Shown here in pieces: positions 41,039-49,386 of a stretch of DNA of 49,425 nucleotides (positions are counted from its first letter, which is position 1; every line of letters begins with the position of its first letter). Source of the DNA: an uncultured Clostridia bacterium (GTDB taxonomy: Bacteria; Bacillota; Clostridia; UBA1381); the NCBI GenBank assembly GCA_934444735.1, contig CAKSDE010000020.1:1-49425 (forward strand), written 5' to 3'. The notes beneath the pieces were generated by a model. That model had not been told where the DNA came from. It made no database searches and was given only the letters and a program-made list of their open reading frames with translations. Both the position numbers and the translations under genes were made by a program.

Positions 41039-41524
41039 CTACTCTCCGACATTGTATATGTGAATCGGGCGCATCTCATAATATATATATGTCGAAAGGG
41101 GACGGCAGTCTACATCACGCGAATGTGCCGCCAAGAGAATAGTATCTGCCGTCCCCTCTCCCCTATCAACCACCACCGGGGAATGATCAAACCGCTCGCC
41201 CTCTTCAAATCTCAGCTGAATTATATCGCCGTCCTGTATTTCCGAAAGTCCCACAACTCTCCCCTGCGGTCCTGCGCCTTTGTTGGTTGTCAAAAACCGA
41301 TACAGCTCATTCACTCCCGTCCATGCCGGTGCGCGGTCGTTTATATTTATGTAATACCAGCCGAATGTCGGAGTATAGTTCATAATACCGCTGCCTGCGT
41401 ATAGCACCTGTGACGCAAAATTTGTGCAGTCACCGCCTATATTCTGAAAATTATAATATTTCGGGTTTCGTCTGTATGCCCACTCTTTCGCATATGCTAC
41501 AGCTTTCTCTCGGTTATACATCAT
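41039..41524 (-). CDS. Amidase-domain (Amidase_6, NlpC/P60-like) protein
   Basis: A 161-residue protein that is essentially one putative amidase domain (PF12671). The likely catalytic Cys lies in NIGGDCTNFASQVLYAG and the His in RFDHSPVVVD; AVAYAKEWAYRRNPKYYNF is the family start. Relatives cut peptidoglycan or act on peptides, but here there is no signal peptide, so the location is uncertain (some clostridial members are spore-associated). ATG 41524 is set by GGAG seven bases upstream. The leader is a copy of the structured element found before abrB and trxB. Confidence 0.87.
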   Translation of the reverse strand: MMYNREKAVAYAKEWAYRRNPKYYNFQNIGGDCTNFASQVLYAGSGIMNYTPTFGWYYININDRAPAWTGVNELYRFLTTNKGAGPQGRVVGLSEIQDGDIIQLRFEEGERFDHSPVVVDRGEGTADTILLAAHSRDVDCRPLSTYIYYEMRPIHIYNVGE

Positions 41525-41527
41525 AAA

Positions 41528-41688
41528 AATTCTCCATTCCGCCGCTCTGCGCCGACACAAATTTTAATAAGCTTTCTCCTATCCGCAGAGTTAAAAATGA
41601 TAAGAGATTTTTATGTGTATTTTAACAGCTTTGCCTTTAGGAAATTCCGCGCGGTCAATTCAATTCGCCGGAGGCTTAATCCGGCAGA
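41528..41688 (-). ncRNA. Structured leader element upstream of the amidase-domain gene (covarying copy)
   Basis: On the minus strand a CTCTTATC/GATAGGAG hairpin (41599-41606 with 41576-41583; one G:U) carries CTCTGCG in its loop (41584-41590). Its exact complement CGCAGAG is at 41545-41551, just before the GGAG ribosome binding site. In the abrB leader the same positions read GCCATAC and GTATGGC, so all but a few bases changed while pairing stayed perfect. Further upstream a GCCGGA/TCCGGC hairpin and gcctccggcgaattgaattgac match the other copies. Strong sign of an RNA structure under selection. Confidence 0.7.
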
Positions 41689-41756
41689 AATCTTCACATT
41701 AAATTTTCTCTGTAACTTTATTTTCTATTGTTATATTATGATATTCCCGAAAAATG

Positions 41757-41785
41757 TTGCAATTTTCCCATAAATGTTGTATAAT
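41757..41785 (+). promoter_or_regulatory. Promoter of HPr-kinase-like gene
   Basis: TTGCAA (41757-41762), a 17-base spacer and TATAAT (41780-41785). Confidence 0.7.
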
Positions 41786-41824
41786 AACTGTAACAGACAA
41801 ATCAAAAAATGCGAGGTGAACTAT

Positions 41825-42526
41825 GTGCGGATAAAACTTGCCGAATTTATAATAGATATTGGCGATGTCGGAAAATATACAAGTGATATGTGCCGCGATT
41901 ACGAATATATCGGAGAAAAAAACTCCGACTTTTCGGTAACAGCCGAAAAAGGCTTAATTGACGCCGAAAAAAAACGCTACCCCGATGCGCCCGAGGACTA
42001 TCTTGAAAATATCTGTATCTACAGATGCATATGCAAAAAAATTGTCATTTTCGGCGGTATTTTAATTCACTCCGCGGCAATCGGTATGGACGGCAACGGG
42101 TATATGTTCTCAGCCTCACGCGGTACAGGCAAAACAACTCATATGAATCTCTGGCTTAACCTGTTTCTCGGCCGCGCTTTTGTAATAAACGGCGATAAGC
42201 CTATTGTGCGCGAAATAGACGGTCAGTTTTTCGTATTCGGCACACCCTGGTGCGGCAAGGAAGGGATAAATACCAATACAAGCGCTCCCATAAAAGGGAT
42301 CTGCATATTAAAGCGTGCCGAGAACAATTCAATTGAAAGGACTCCTTCCGCAGAGGCTCTCGCGCATCTTCTGACTCAAACCGTAGAGCCTGAAAAAGGA
42401 ACAGGAACAATTGCATTTTTAGATATATTGAACAGACTCATTAAAAATGTGCCGATTTATACCCTGCATTGCAACATGAATCCCGAGGCAGCTGAAGTTG
42501 CCTATAACGGAATGTGTAAAAAATAA
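41825..42526 (+). CDS. HPr kinase/PEPCK-like P-loop protein
   Basis: A 233-residue protein with a P-loop, SASRGTGKTTHMNLWL, set in the order seen in HprK-related and PEP-carboxykinase-fold proteins: a preceding FGGILIHSAAIGMDGNGYMF and a following FVINGDKPIVREIDG, with FGTPWCGKEGINTN further on. Relatives occur in peptide-modification cassettes and as stand-alone clostridial genes; function unknown. No RiPP precursor or PqqD-like gene lies nearby. The start is GTG 41825 with GAGGTGA upstream. Single-gene unit. Confidence 0.78.
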   Translation: MRIKLAEFIIDIGDVGKYTSDMCRDYEYIGEKNSDFSVTAEKGLIDAEKKRYPDAPEDYLENICIYRCICKKIVIFGGILIHSAAIGMDGNGYMFSASRGTGKTTHMNLWLNLFLGRAFVINGDKPIVREIDGQFFVFGTPWCGKEGINTNTSAPIKGICILKRAENNSIERTPSAEALAHLLTQTVEPEKGTGTIAFLDILNRLIKNVPIYTLHCNMNPEAAEVAYNGMCKK

Positions 42527-42578
42527 AGTGCTTTAAAAGTTCTTTTTTGTGAAAAAGGGTATATTTCAAATATATGTC

Positions 42579-42607
42579 TTGATTTTTTTGTGTTATTTTA
42601 GTATAAT
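42579..42607 (+). promoter_or_regulatory. Promoter of lipoprotein-lysS unit
   Basis: TTGATT (42579-42584), a 17-base spacer and TATAAT (42602-42607). Confidence 0.72.
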
Positions 42608-42707
42608 TAAATATCAGGACTGTTTTATGATTTATGATTAAAGAGAGAAAGTTCTTTACTTTTACAATTACTTAAACAATATTATAATGAAAGGAGATAA
42701 ACTATCT

Positions 42708-43349
42708 ATGAAAAAATTACTTATACTGTGTGCGGCTGTTTTAGTGCTTACCTCCTGCGGTACACAGTCGGCGGACAACACTGCCGAGGATACCAAAGAG
42801 CAGGAGCGAATCGGAGACCGCGGCTACAATGAAAAAAGCTTTGAAACCAACGATAAAGTCGAGTCAAAACCGATTCTCCCGGAAGAAGAGTGCGATTTCG
42901 GCAACTTCCAGTGGGGCATGAGCCTTGAAGATGTCGTAAATGTTCACGGCGGCGGATATTCTGTTTTGGATGAAAATACTATACGCTATGAGAGAGTACG
43001 TATCGAGGGCTTTGCCTCCGACGCCGAATATACATTTACCGACGGTAAGCTTTCGGGTGCGACATACTTTATCATGCCCGACAGCGAATATGACGACAAA
43101 ACGCAGTACATCACAGATTTTAACGCACTTTCTGAAATATATACAAAACGTTTCGGCAATCCCACAACCGACGAAATTCAATTTGCAGACGGCAAGGATA
43201 CCGATGACATCACCGAGCAGGGCAAGCTTTTGGGCGAAGGCAACATATTGTTCAGAAAGGTTTGGGAAACCGATACAACCGAAATACGTGCCGTAATGGC
43301 AAAAAAAGACGGATTGTGCATAGGTGTTAAAATATCCCCTTTAAACTGA
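42708..43349 (+). CDS. Predicted lipoprotein of unknown function
   Basis: A 213-residue exported protein. The signal peptide KKLLILCAAVLVLTSCG ends in a lipobox, so the mature form is lipid-anchored outside the membrane. An acidic linker to about residue 65 is followed by a compact domain (FGNFQWGMSLEDVVNVHGGG, then FTDGKLSGATYFI) reminiscent of small beta-rich periplasmic or cell-surface domains. No recognised family. AAAGGAG lies 11 bases upstream of the ATG. It is 37 bp before lysS and probably co-transcribed. Confidence 0.78.
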   Translation: MKKLLILCAAVLVLTSCGTQSADNTAEDTKEQERIGDRGYNEKSFETNDKVESKPILPEEECDFGNFQWGMSLEDVVNVHGGGYSVLDENTIRYERVRIEGFASDAEYTFTDGKLSGATYFIMPDSEYDDKTQYITDFNALSEIYTKRFGNPTTDEIQFADGKDTDDITEQGKLLGEGNILFRKVWETDTTEIRAVMAKKDGLCIGVKISPLN

Positions 43350-43386
43350 CAAAATCAAATATGAAAACGGAAGGAAAGAAACAAAA

Positions 43387-44868
43387 ATGGAAAACAACGA
43401 AAAGCAATATTCAGAGCTTTTGCAAATAAGAAGAGATAAGCTCAAGGAATTACAGGAAAACGGCAGAGATCCTTTTGAAATCACAAAGTACAACGTAACC
43501 GCCAAAGCACAGGATATAAAAGATAATTACAGCGATTACGAAGGTAAAAAAGTAAGCGTTGCCGGCAGACTTATGTCTAAAAGAGGCATGGGAAAAGTCG
43601 GATTCTGCCATATGGCAGACATCACGGGGCAGATTCAGCTCTTTGTAAAGAAAGATATACTCGGCGAGGACGAGTATGCAATATTCAAAAAATATGACAT
43701 CGGTGATTTGGTAGGTGCAGGGGGCGAAGTATTCACCACACAGACCGGCGAAGTTTCAATAAGAGTCGAAAAAATCGTCCTGCTTGCAAAATCACTTCTT
43801 CCGCTCCCCGAGAAGTTCCACGGACTTGTTGACCCTGATTTGAGATACCGTCAGAGATACGTTGATCTTATAATGAACGAGGACGTAAAAGATACGTTTA
43901 TCAAACGTTCAAAAATAATTGCGGCTGTGCGCAGCTATCTTAATGCACAAGGTTTCCTTGAAGTTGAAACGCCAATGCTCGTTGCAAATGCAGGAGGCGC
44001 TGCCGCAAGACCGTTTGAAACGCACTTCAATGCGCTCGACGAGGATTTCAAGCTCCGTATATCGCTTGAGCTTTATTTAAAGCGTCTGATCGTCGGAGGA
44101 CTTGAGCGTGTTTATGAAATCGGCAGGGTTTTCAGAAATGAGGGACTTGATACAAGACACAATCCGGAATTTACACTCATGGAGCTTTATCAGGCATACA
44201 CCGATTACCACGGCATGATGGATTTGACCGAAAATCTGTACAGGCATGTTGCCCAAGAGGTTCTCGGCACAACTAAAATTACCTATAACGGTATTGAAAT
44301 GGATTTGGGTAAGCCTTTTGAGAGAATTACAATGCTTGATGCGGTTAAAAAATACTCCGGCGTTGACTTTAACGAAATTAAAACGCTGGAGGAAGCCAGA
44401 GCTGTTGCAAAAGAGCATAAAATCGAATACGAACAAAGACACAAAAAGGGAGATATTCTTAATCTGTTCTTTGAAGAATATGCAGAAGATCATCTTGTAC
44501 AGCCTACCTTTGTAATGGATCACCCTGTTGAAATTTCGCCGCTCACAAAGAAAAAGCCGGAAAATCCTGATTACGTTGAACGTTTTGAATTTTTCATGAA
44601 CGGCTGGGAAATGGCAAACGCATACTCTGAGCTTAATGATCCGATTGACCAGAGAGAACGTTTTAAAGCCCAAGAAGAACAGCTCGCACAAGGCGATGAA
44701 GAAGCCAACACTACCGATGAAGACTTTCTCCGCGCACTTGAGATCGGTATGCCTCCGACGGGCGGAATCGGTTTCGGCATAGACCGTATGTGTATGCTGA
44801 TGACAGATTCACCTGCCATACGCGATGTATTGCTTTTCCCGACGCTAAAGACGCTGGAGAATAAGTAA
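43387..44868 (+). CDS. lysS: Lysyl-tRNA synthetase (class II)
   Basis: A 493-residue class IIb synthetase charging tRNA-Lys. An OB-fold anticodon-binding domain (KVSVAGRLMSKRGMGKVGF) is followed by the class II core: motif 1 around DLRYRQRYVDLIMN, motif 2 VFRNEGLDTRHNPEFTLMEL, motif 3 GIGFGIDRMCMLMTDS. Full family length. GGAAGGAAAG precedes the ATG. No T-box leader is present. Followed by a strong terminator after 100 bp. Confidence 0.98.
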   Translation: MENNEKQYSELLQIRRDKLKELQENGRDPFEITKYNVTAKAQDIKDNYSDYEGKKVSVAGRLMSKRGMGKVGFCHMADITGQIQLFVKKDILGEDEYAIFKKYDIGDLVGAGGEVFTTQTGEVSIRVEKIVLLAKSLLPLPEKFHGLVDPDLRYRQRYVDLIMNEDVKDTFIKRSKIIAAVRSYLNAQGFLEVETPMLVANAGGAAARPFETHFNALDEDFKLRISLELYLKRLIVGGLERVYEIGRVFRNEGLDTRHNPEFTLMELYQAYTDYHGMMDLTENLYRHVAQEVLGTTKITYNGIEMDLGKPFERITMLDAVKKYSGVDFNEIKTLEEARAVAKEHKIEYEQRHKKGDILNLFFEEYAEDHLVQPTFVMDHPVEISPLTKKKPENPDYVERFEFFMNGWEMANAYSELNDPIDQRERFKAQEEQLAQGDEEANTTDEDFLRALEIGMPPTGGIGFGIDRMCMLMTDSPAIRDVLLFPTLKTLENK

Positions 44869-44967
44869 TCAAAAAATGTAGTGTTTATGCGGGTTTGCGG
44901 GTTTTGAACCACCCAAACTTAAGCCACACTATGCCAATTTATGCAATTAAAATGCAACAATACTTAT

Positions 44968-45003
44968 TAAAGAGCCGCAAATGTAATGTTTGCGGCTCTT
45001 TTT
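44968..45003 (+). terminator. Terminator of lysS
   Basis: AAGAGCCGCAAA pairs with TTTGCGGCTCTT, followed by further T. The 588 bases from 44869 to 45456 otherwise hold only the leader of the next gene and AT-rich DNA. Confidence 0.88.
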
Positions 45004-45132
45004 GTATATCTATGATTGTACTGAAAAAAATCAATATATATCTTTTTCCCATATTCACAAGACCGGCGAGCCGATTAATACAACAATAATTAAAGATGTT
45101 TGTATATATTGATGAAAAATCAGTACAAGGTA

Positions 45133-45161
45133 TTGATTTAATTATAGAGTTGTGGTATAAT
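45133..45161 (+). promoter_or_regulatory. Promoter of the CHAP-protein gene
   Basis: TTGATT (45133-45138), a 17-base spacer and TATAAT (45156-45161), giving a leader of about 230 bases. Confidence 0.7.
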
Positions 45162-45185
45162 AAAAATGCTACAACTTTTTTTATT

Positions 45186-45335
45186 ATAAAACTCAATAAT
45201 TGTAATACTTTCCTGAGGAGGGTACGCTAATTATGTAAAAAGCGTACACCCTTGTTTCGTCATATCCTCGCAGGAAAGTTGAGTTATGATTAAAAAAAGT
45301 GTGTAGCAACCTTTGAAACAGGGGCTGCGTTTTTT
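45186..45335 (+). ncRNA. Multi-stem structured leader RNA with a first terminator
   Basis: Pairings visible: ACTCAA (45191-45196) with TTGAGT (45279-45284); ACTTTCCTG (45207-45215) with CAGGAAAGT (45271-45279); GAGG (45215-45218) with CCTC (45266-45269); GTACGC (45222-45227) with GCGTAC (45242-45247). CCCTTGTTTC (45249-45258) can pair with GAAACAGGGG (45315-45324), inside a hairpin GCAACCT/GGGGCTGC (45306-45328) that is followed by six T. The terminal loop holds ATGTAA directly downstream of GAGGAGG. It looks like an aptamer plus expression platform of a class I do not know. Confidence 0.6.
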
Positions 45336-45373
45336 AGTGTGTAACCCTTGACTCAAGGGTTACACACTTTTTT
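45336..45373 (+). terminator. Strong second terminator directly before the CHAP gene
   Basis: AGTGTGTAACCCTTG and CAAGGGTTACACACT form a perfect 15-bp stem with an ACT loop and six T. The upstream AGTGTGTAGCAACCTTTG (45298-45315) is a near copy of its left arm and could pair with the right arm instead. Confidence 0.85.
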
Positions 45374-45397
45374 ATTTATGGGAGGGGACTTTAAAAA

Positions 45398-48373
45398 ATG
45401 AAAAAAAATATGTACTTGGTTTCTTTTTAATAGGGGTATTACTCACGATATTCTCTATGACTTCTTTTGCAGATGAAAGCTCTTACTGCAATGGTTCAGA
45501 TCTGTTTGTCAACGACAACGGCGAATTTTTTAGCAATATCGACGATGAAGATAAATTATATTGCAAGAAAACACCCCAAATAACTGAGATAAAAGTTTTA
45601 GACAAACATATTATGTCAATGGTTTCAGATCAAAACAAAAATCTATATTTACTTGTATATGAAGGTGCGAATACAGATTTAATATCATTTAACACTAAAA
45701 CATATGAATATAATAAATTATGGAGTTTTAATTCTGTTGTGACAAATATAGCTATGAGAGAAGACAAAGTATACATGAAGACCAACATAGGTATACAGTA
45801 TTACGATATAAAAACCAATACCGTTGGTAATCTTATAGAAAATACAAATATAGACTTTATTTATTTTAGCGATTTTAATACATTGTCATATTATTCAACG
45901 AATGATAATGATGAATATGATATTCATACATATTCATTTAGTAATGTAAAGAAGACTGCAATTAATAATTCTATTAGCTTAATGTCTGCATCATCTTATT
46001 CACCCAGACTTTCTGAACCTGCAACAAATAATGCCTATTATACATCGTGGAATGTATTTCATACCTCGGGATATGGTATGGTAGACGGCAACGGAAATAA
46101 ACGCGGAAACTGTACTTGCTATGCATATGGTCGCTCTTATGAAAATTTAGGATATAAACCAAGTTTATGTACAGGAAATGCAGGGACATGGTATTCATAT
46201 AATTCAAATAATGGATTTTATTCGTATGGAAAAACACCATATTTAGGTGCAGTAGCTGTTTGGAGTAAATCGGGTGCTGCCGGTCATGTGGCTGTAGTCG
46301 AGGTGATTGATGGGGATACAGTTATAACATCCGAGTCCGGTTGGAACTCATTTTACTTTAAAACTGTTACAAGAAGTGCAAGCAACTACAATTTTAGTGC
46401 AAGTTCATCATATAACTTTTTAGGTTTCATTTATGTATGTGGAACAAACTCAAACTCAAATCCTCTCACGGCACAATTATCTATTGAAAGAGAATATTTG
46501 AATCCTGGAGATTCTGTTGCATTCCATTTTAGTGGTCAAAATACTACAGGTGTATATACTTTAGGAATATATAAAGGAGCAGATAGAATAGATACCATTA
46601 CTGTTTATGGAGATACATACTATTATAAATGTACTGATATTGCTATGTATTCAGCTTATATGACATCATATAATTCAGGTGGAGGATATGCAGATTCTAA
46701 TTGGGTAGGTTGGCAAGTTAATGAATTGACTGCAACAATAAGTGTAAACAAAACCAAATTTGATGTTGCTGAAACAGCAGTATTAACCTTAGGCGGTAAC
46801 AATAACAAAAAATATGATAATGGTTGTTGCACATTGGGAGTATGGCGAAATGGTAGCAGAATTGTATCAGAAAATGTATATAGTGATCAATATAATGTGT
46901 ATTGCAGTGAACCCGGAACATACTCCGCTTATATGACAGCATATGGCGGGGGGAATTTTAAAGATAGCAACTGGGTTTATTGGACTGTTGGAGAGTTTTC
47001 TCAAACAATTCAAAATGGAAGATATTCAATATTAACATCAATAAACAGTAATTACGCATTGAACGTACAAGGAAGATATACGGCTAACGAGGTTCCTCTT
47101 TTACTTTGGACTGATCCGTCACAATATTTTGATATTACTTATTTAGGTGATGGGTATTATAGTATTATATCTGCAATAACCGGAAAATCAATTAATGTAA
47201 AAAATGGAGGCATTGACTCTGGTACAGATTTAGTTCAATATGATTGGAATAATTCACCTAACCAAAGGTGGAAAATCATTGATTCTGGAAATAACACATA
47301 TTACATACAAAACCAAAAGGGTCTATATGTAAATGTGACCGATGGAAATGCTTCTAATGGCACATTAGTTCAATTATATGAGGGAAACAGTTCGTCTGCA
47401 CAAAAATGGATTTTTCAACCATTAACATACCCTATATATTATAATGGGAATGGAGTTAGTGATGCTCCGTTCACACAATATAAGCATTATAACATAGATT
47501 TAATTTTGCAAAAAACTATATTGACTCGCCCAGGATACATATTCTGGGGATGGGCAGACAACAATCCTAATGCAGATAATGCTACATATCCTGCCGGAGG
47601 AACATTCACAGGGAATTACAGTACAACACTTTATGCTGTGTGGAAACCCGCAACATATAATGTTTATTTTGATGCCGTCGGAGGAACTGTTGATACTCCA
47701 AGCAAATCTGTAACATATCTATCAACATATGGTGACTTACCTACACCTGTCAGAAAAGGGTATACTTTCATGGGGGTGGTATACAAATAGCAGCGGTGGA
47801 GACTGTATAACAAATAGTTCATCTGTTCAAACAATATCAGACCAAACGCTTTATGCAAGATGGGAACAAGCGTTTTACTCAATATTTTATGATACTAACG
47901 GGGGTATCGAAAACAGTTGGACTGATTCTTGTGAGTATGATACGGTAACAAATATTTCAAAGATAGTTCCTACACGTGAAGGATACAAATTTATTGGTTG
48001 GGCGAAAGATAAGGATGCTGCTATAGCAGATTATATGCCAAACGATTCGTATTCAGAGAATCAGGATGTCGTGCTATACGCTGTATGGAAGGTAATTCCG
48101 TACACCCAAACAGAGATTACAAACTTTGGAACATACAAGCTATGTAATGTAACGCTGAACTATATAGAAAACACGCCCACAATTATTGTTGCAACATATA
48201 GGAATGGTAAGCTGTTAGGAATTGAAAAGCGTGTATATAGTAAAGAAAATGAAACCTTTGCTGTCTTTGGTGACATTGATACAGTAACAGTCATGGTATG
48301 GGATGATATTTCCACTATGATTCCCATAACAAAGGCTGAAGAAATACCATCTACAGATTTTAAATCAAATTAA
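45398..48373 (+). pseudogene. Frameshifted secreted CHAP / ricin-type lectin / InlB-repeat protein
   Basis: One gene interrupted twice. The ATG at 45398 is followed by eight A; one more A would open MKKK followed by YVLGFFLIGVLLTIF, a clear signal peptide ending near SFADES. A second shift lies at the GGGGG of 47772-47776, where one G fewer would restore FMGWYTNSSGGD. The restored protein would be about 990 residues: N-terminal region, CHAP peptidase/amidase (Cys in GNCTCYAYGR, His in AAGHVAVVEVI), two related beta repeats each ending YSAYMT and SNWV, a ricin-type lectin domain (PNQRWKIID, SAQKWIF), then InlB_B repeats (GYIFWGWADN, GYTFMGWYT, GYKFIGWAKD). Base composition is clearly more AT-rich than its neighbours. 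Phase variation, decay or assembly error are all possible. Confidence 0.8.
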
Positions 48374-48381
48374 CACAGCAT

Positions 48382-48410
48382 AAGGCAGAGTAATTACTCT
48401 GCCTTTATCT
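48382..48410 (+). terminator. Terminator after the CHAP gene
   Basis: AAGGCAGAGTAA and TTACTCTGCCTT form a perfect 24-base palindrome followed by a weak T stretch. Confidence 0.75.
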
Positions 48411-48468
48411 GTTCCGCTCCGGCAAATAATTGCCAAACATCAATTTTTACAATCCCTATTAGACTTCA

Positions 48469-48822
48469 TTAATATATCACTGCATCATCTGCGGTAAAAC
48501 CGCCGAGTGAATTTTCTTTCACCTGTATGCATATATAAGAAATGCCGCAATCTTCTGCCGCAAAGAATTGTCGCTTTGCCGCCGGAGCTATTCTAAGCCA
48601 GTCCCCTTGGTTTAGTGCTATCTCTTCATCGTCAATTACCGCTTTTCCCTTACCGGATATTACTCCGTAAATTTCCTCATTGTTTTTGTGAGCATGAACG
48701 AACGGAACATTTGCACCTGCCGGGAGCTGATTGATGCTGATTTCAGCACCGGTCAAGGCAAGCTTTTCATGGAGCTCCGTTCTGCCCTCGTTTCCGATAT
48801 TTGTTTTTGCATAGTTTTTCAT
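48469..48822 (-). CDS. Cupin-domain protein
   Basis: A 117-residue single-domain cupin. The first motif PFVHAHKNNEEIYGVISGKG and second motif with NQGDWLRIAPAAKRQF supply metal-binding residues, including His-x-His and Glu. Small cupins of this type are dioxygenase-like or binding proteins of unknown substrate. AGGAGG lies nine bases before the ATG. It is divergent from an HxlR regulator, which probably controls it, suggesting a role in response to reactive electrophiles or redox stress. Confidence 0.88.
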   Translation of the reverse strand: MKNYAKTNIGNEGRTELHEKLALTGAEISINQLPAGANVPFVHAHKNNEEIYGVISGKGKAVIDDEEIALNQGDWLRIAPAAKRQFFAAEDCGISYICIQVKENSLGGFTADDAVIY

Positions 48823-48862
48823 AATACTGTACCTCCTAAAATTTTTAGCAATTCTCTTTGCT

Positions 48863-48892
48863 TATATACAGTTTATCACGGTGTATATGCAA
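48863..48892 (-). promoter_or_regulatory. Cupin promoter overlapped by an inverted-repeat operator
   Basis: Minus strand TTGCAT (48887-48892), an 18-base spacer and TATATA (48863-48868). The repeat ATATACA (48864-48870)/TGTATAT (48882-48888) overlays both boxes and is a plausible binding site for the divergent HxlR protein. Confidence 0.55.
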
Positions 48893-48919
48893 AAACAAGT
48901 ACGCACTTTTTTATAACTA

Positions 48920-48948
48920 TATACAATTTTTTAAATGTGTGATATAAT
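48920..48948 (+). promoter_or_regulatory. Promoter of hxlR-type gene
   Basis: TATACA (48920-48925), a 17-base spacer and TATAAT (48943-48948); ATATACA also recurs here, as in the cupin operator half-site. Confidence 0.55.
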
Positions 48949-48970
48949 CTATTTGTGAGGTGAATAAAAT

Positions 48971-49309
48971 ATGAAAACAAAAGATGAATTGCCCGCTTGC
49001 CCGGTAGCGACAGCGGTAGCTTTGATCGGTGGAAAGTGGAAGTTACTTATTCTGCGCAATCTTAAAGCCCGCCCGTGGAGATTTAACGAACTTCAAAGAG
49101 ACTTGGAAGGGATTTCTCAAAAGGTATTGACCGATAGCCTGCATCAGATGATTGATGACGGTCTTGCTTACCGTAAAGATTATCACGAAATGCCTCCCAA
49201 GGTCGAATACGGGCTTACCGATCTCGGGCGCGAAATGCTGCCGATCATTGACGCTCTTGCCGAATTCGGGAATTATTATAAATCGGTTTTGAGCAGTAAA
49301 ACCGAATGA
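48971..49309 (+). CDS. HxlR-family transcriptional regulator
   Basis: A 112-residue winged helix-turn-helix protein. CPVATAVALIGGKWKLLILRNL is the family start, with the single N-terminal Cys that in YodB/HypR-type members senses electrophiles or disulfide stress. RFNELQRDLEGISQKVLTD is the recognition region, and KVEYGLTDLGREMLPII the wing and dimer helix. GAGGTGA precedes the ATG. Divergent from the cupin gene it most likely controls. Confidence 0.94.
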   Translation: MKTKDELPACPVATAVALIGGKWKLLILRNLKARPWRFNELQRDLEGISQKVLTDSLHQMIDDGLAYRKDYHEMPPKVEYGLTDLGREMLPIIDALAEFGNYYKSVLSSKTE

Positions 49310-49359
49310 TGTGCAGACAGGTATCTGACAAGTCAGATTCTTTGCCGCATAATAAATAT

Positions 49360-49386
49360 CCACCCGCATAGCGGGTGGTATTTCAT
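49360..49386 (+). terminator. Hairpin after hxlR-type gene
   Basis: CCACCCGC and GCGGGTGG form an 8-bp stem with an ATA loop, followed by a modest T-rich stretch; a likely terminator. The final 40 bases of the window show nothing recognisable. Confidence 0.7.

Noticed and set aside
41825..42526. HPr kinase (HprK) controlling carbon catabolite repression
   Set aside because: The P-loop is similar, but the protein is shorter, lacks the N-terminal HprK domain and resembles HprK-related proteins of unknown role.
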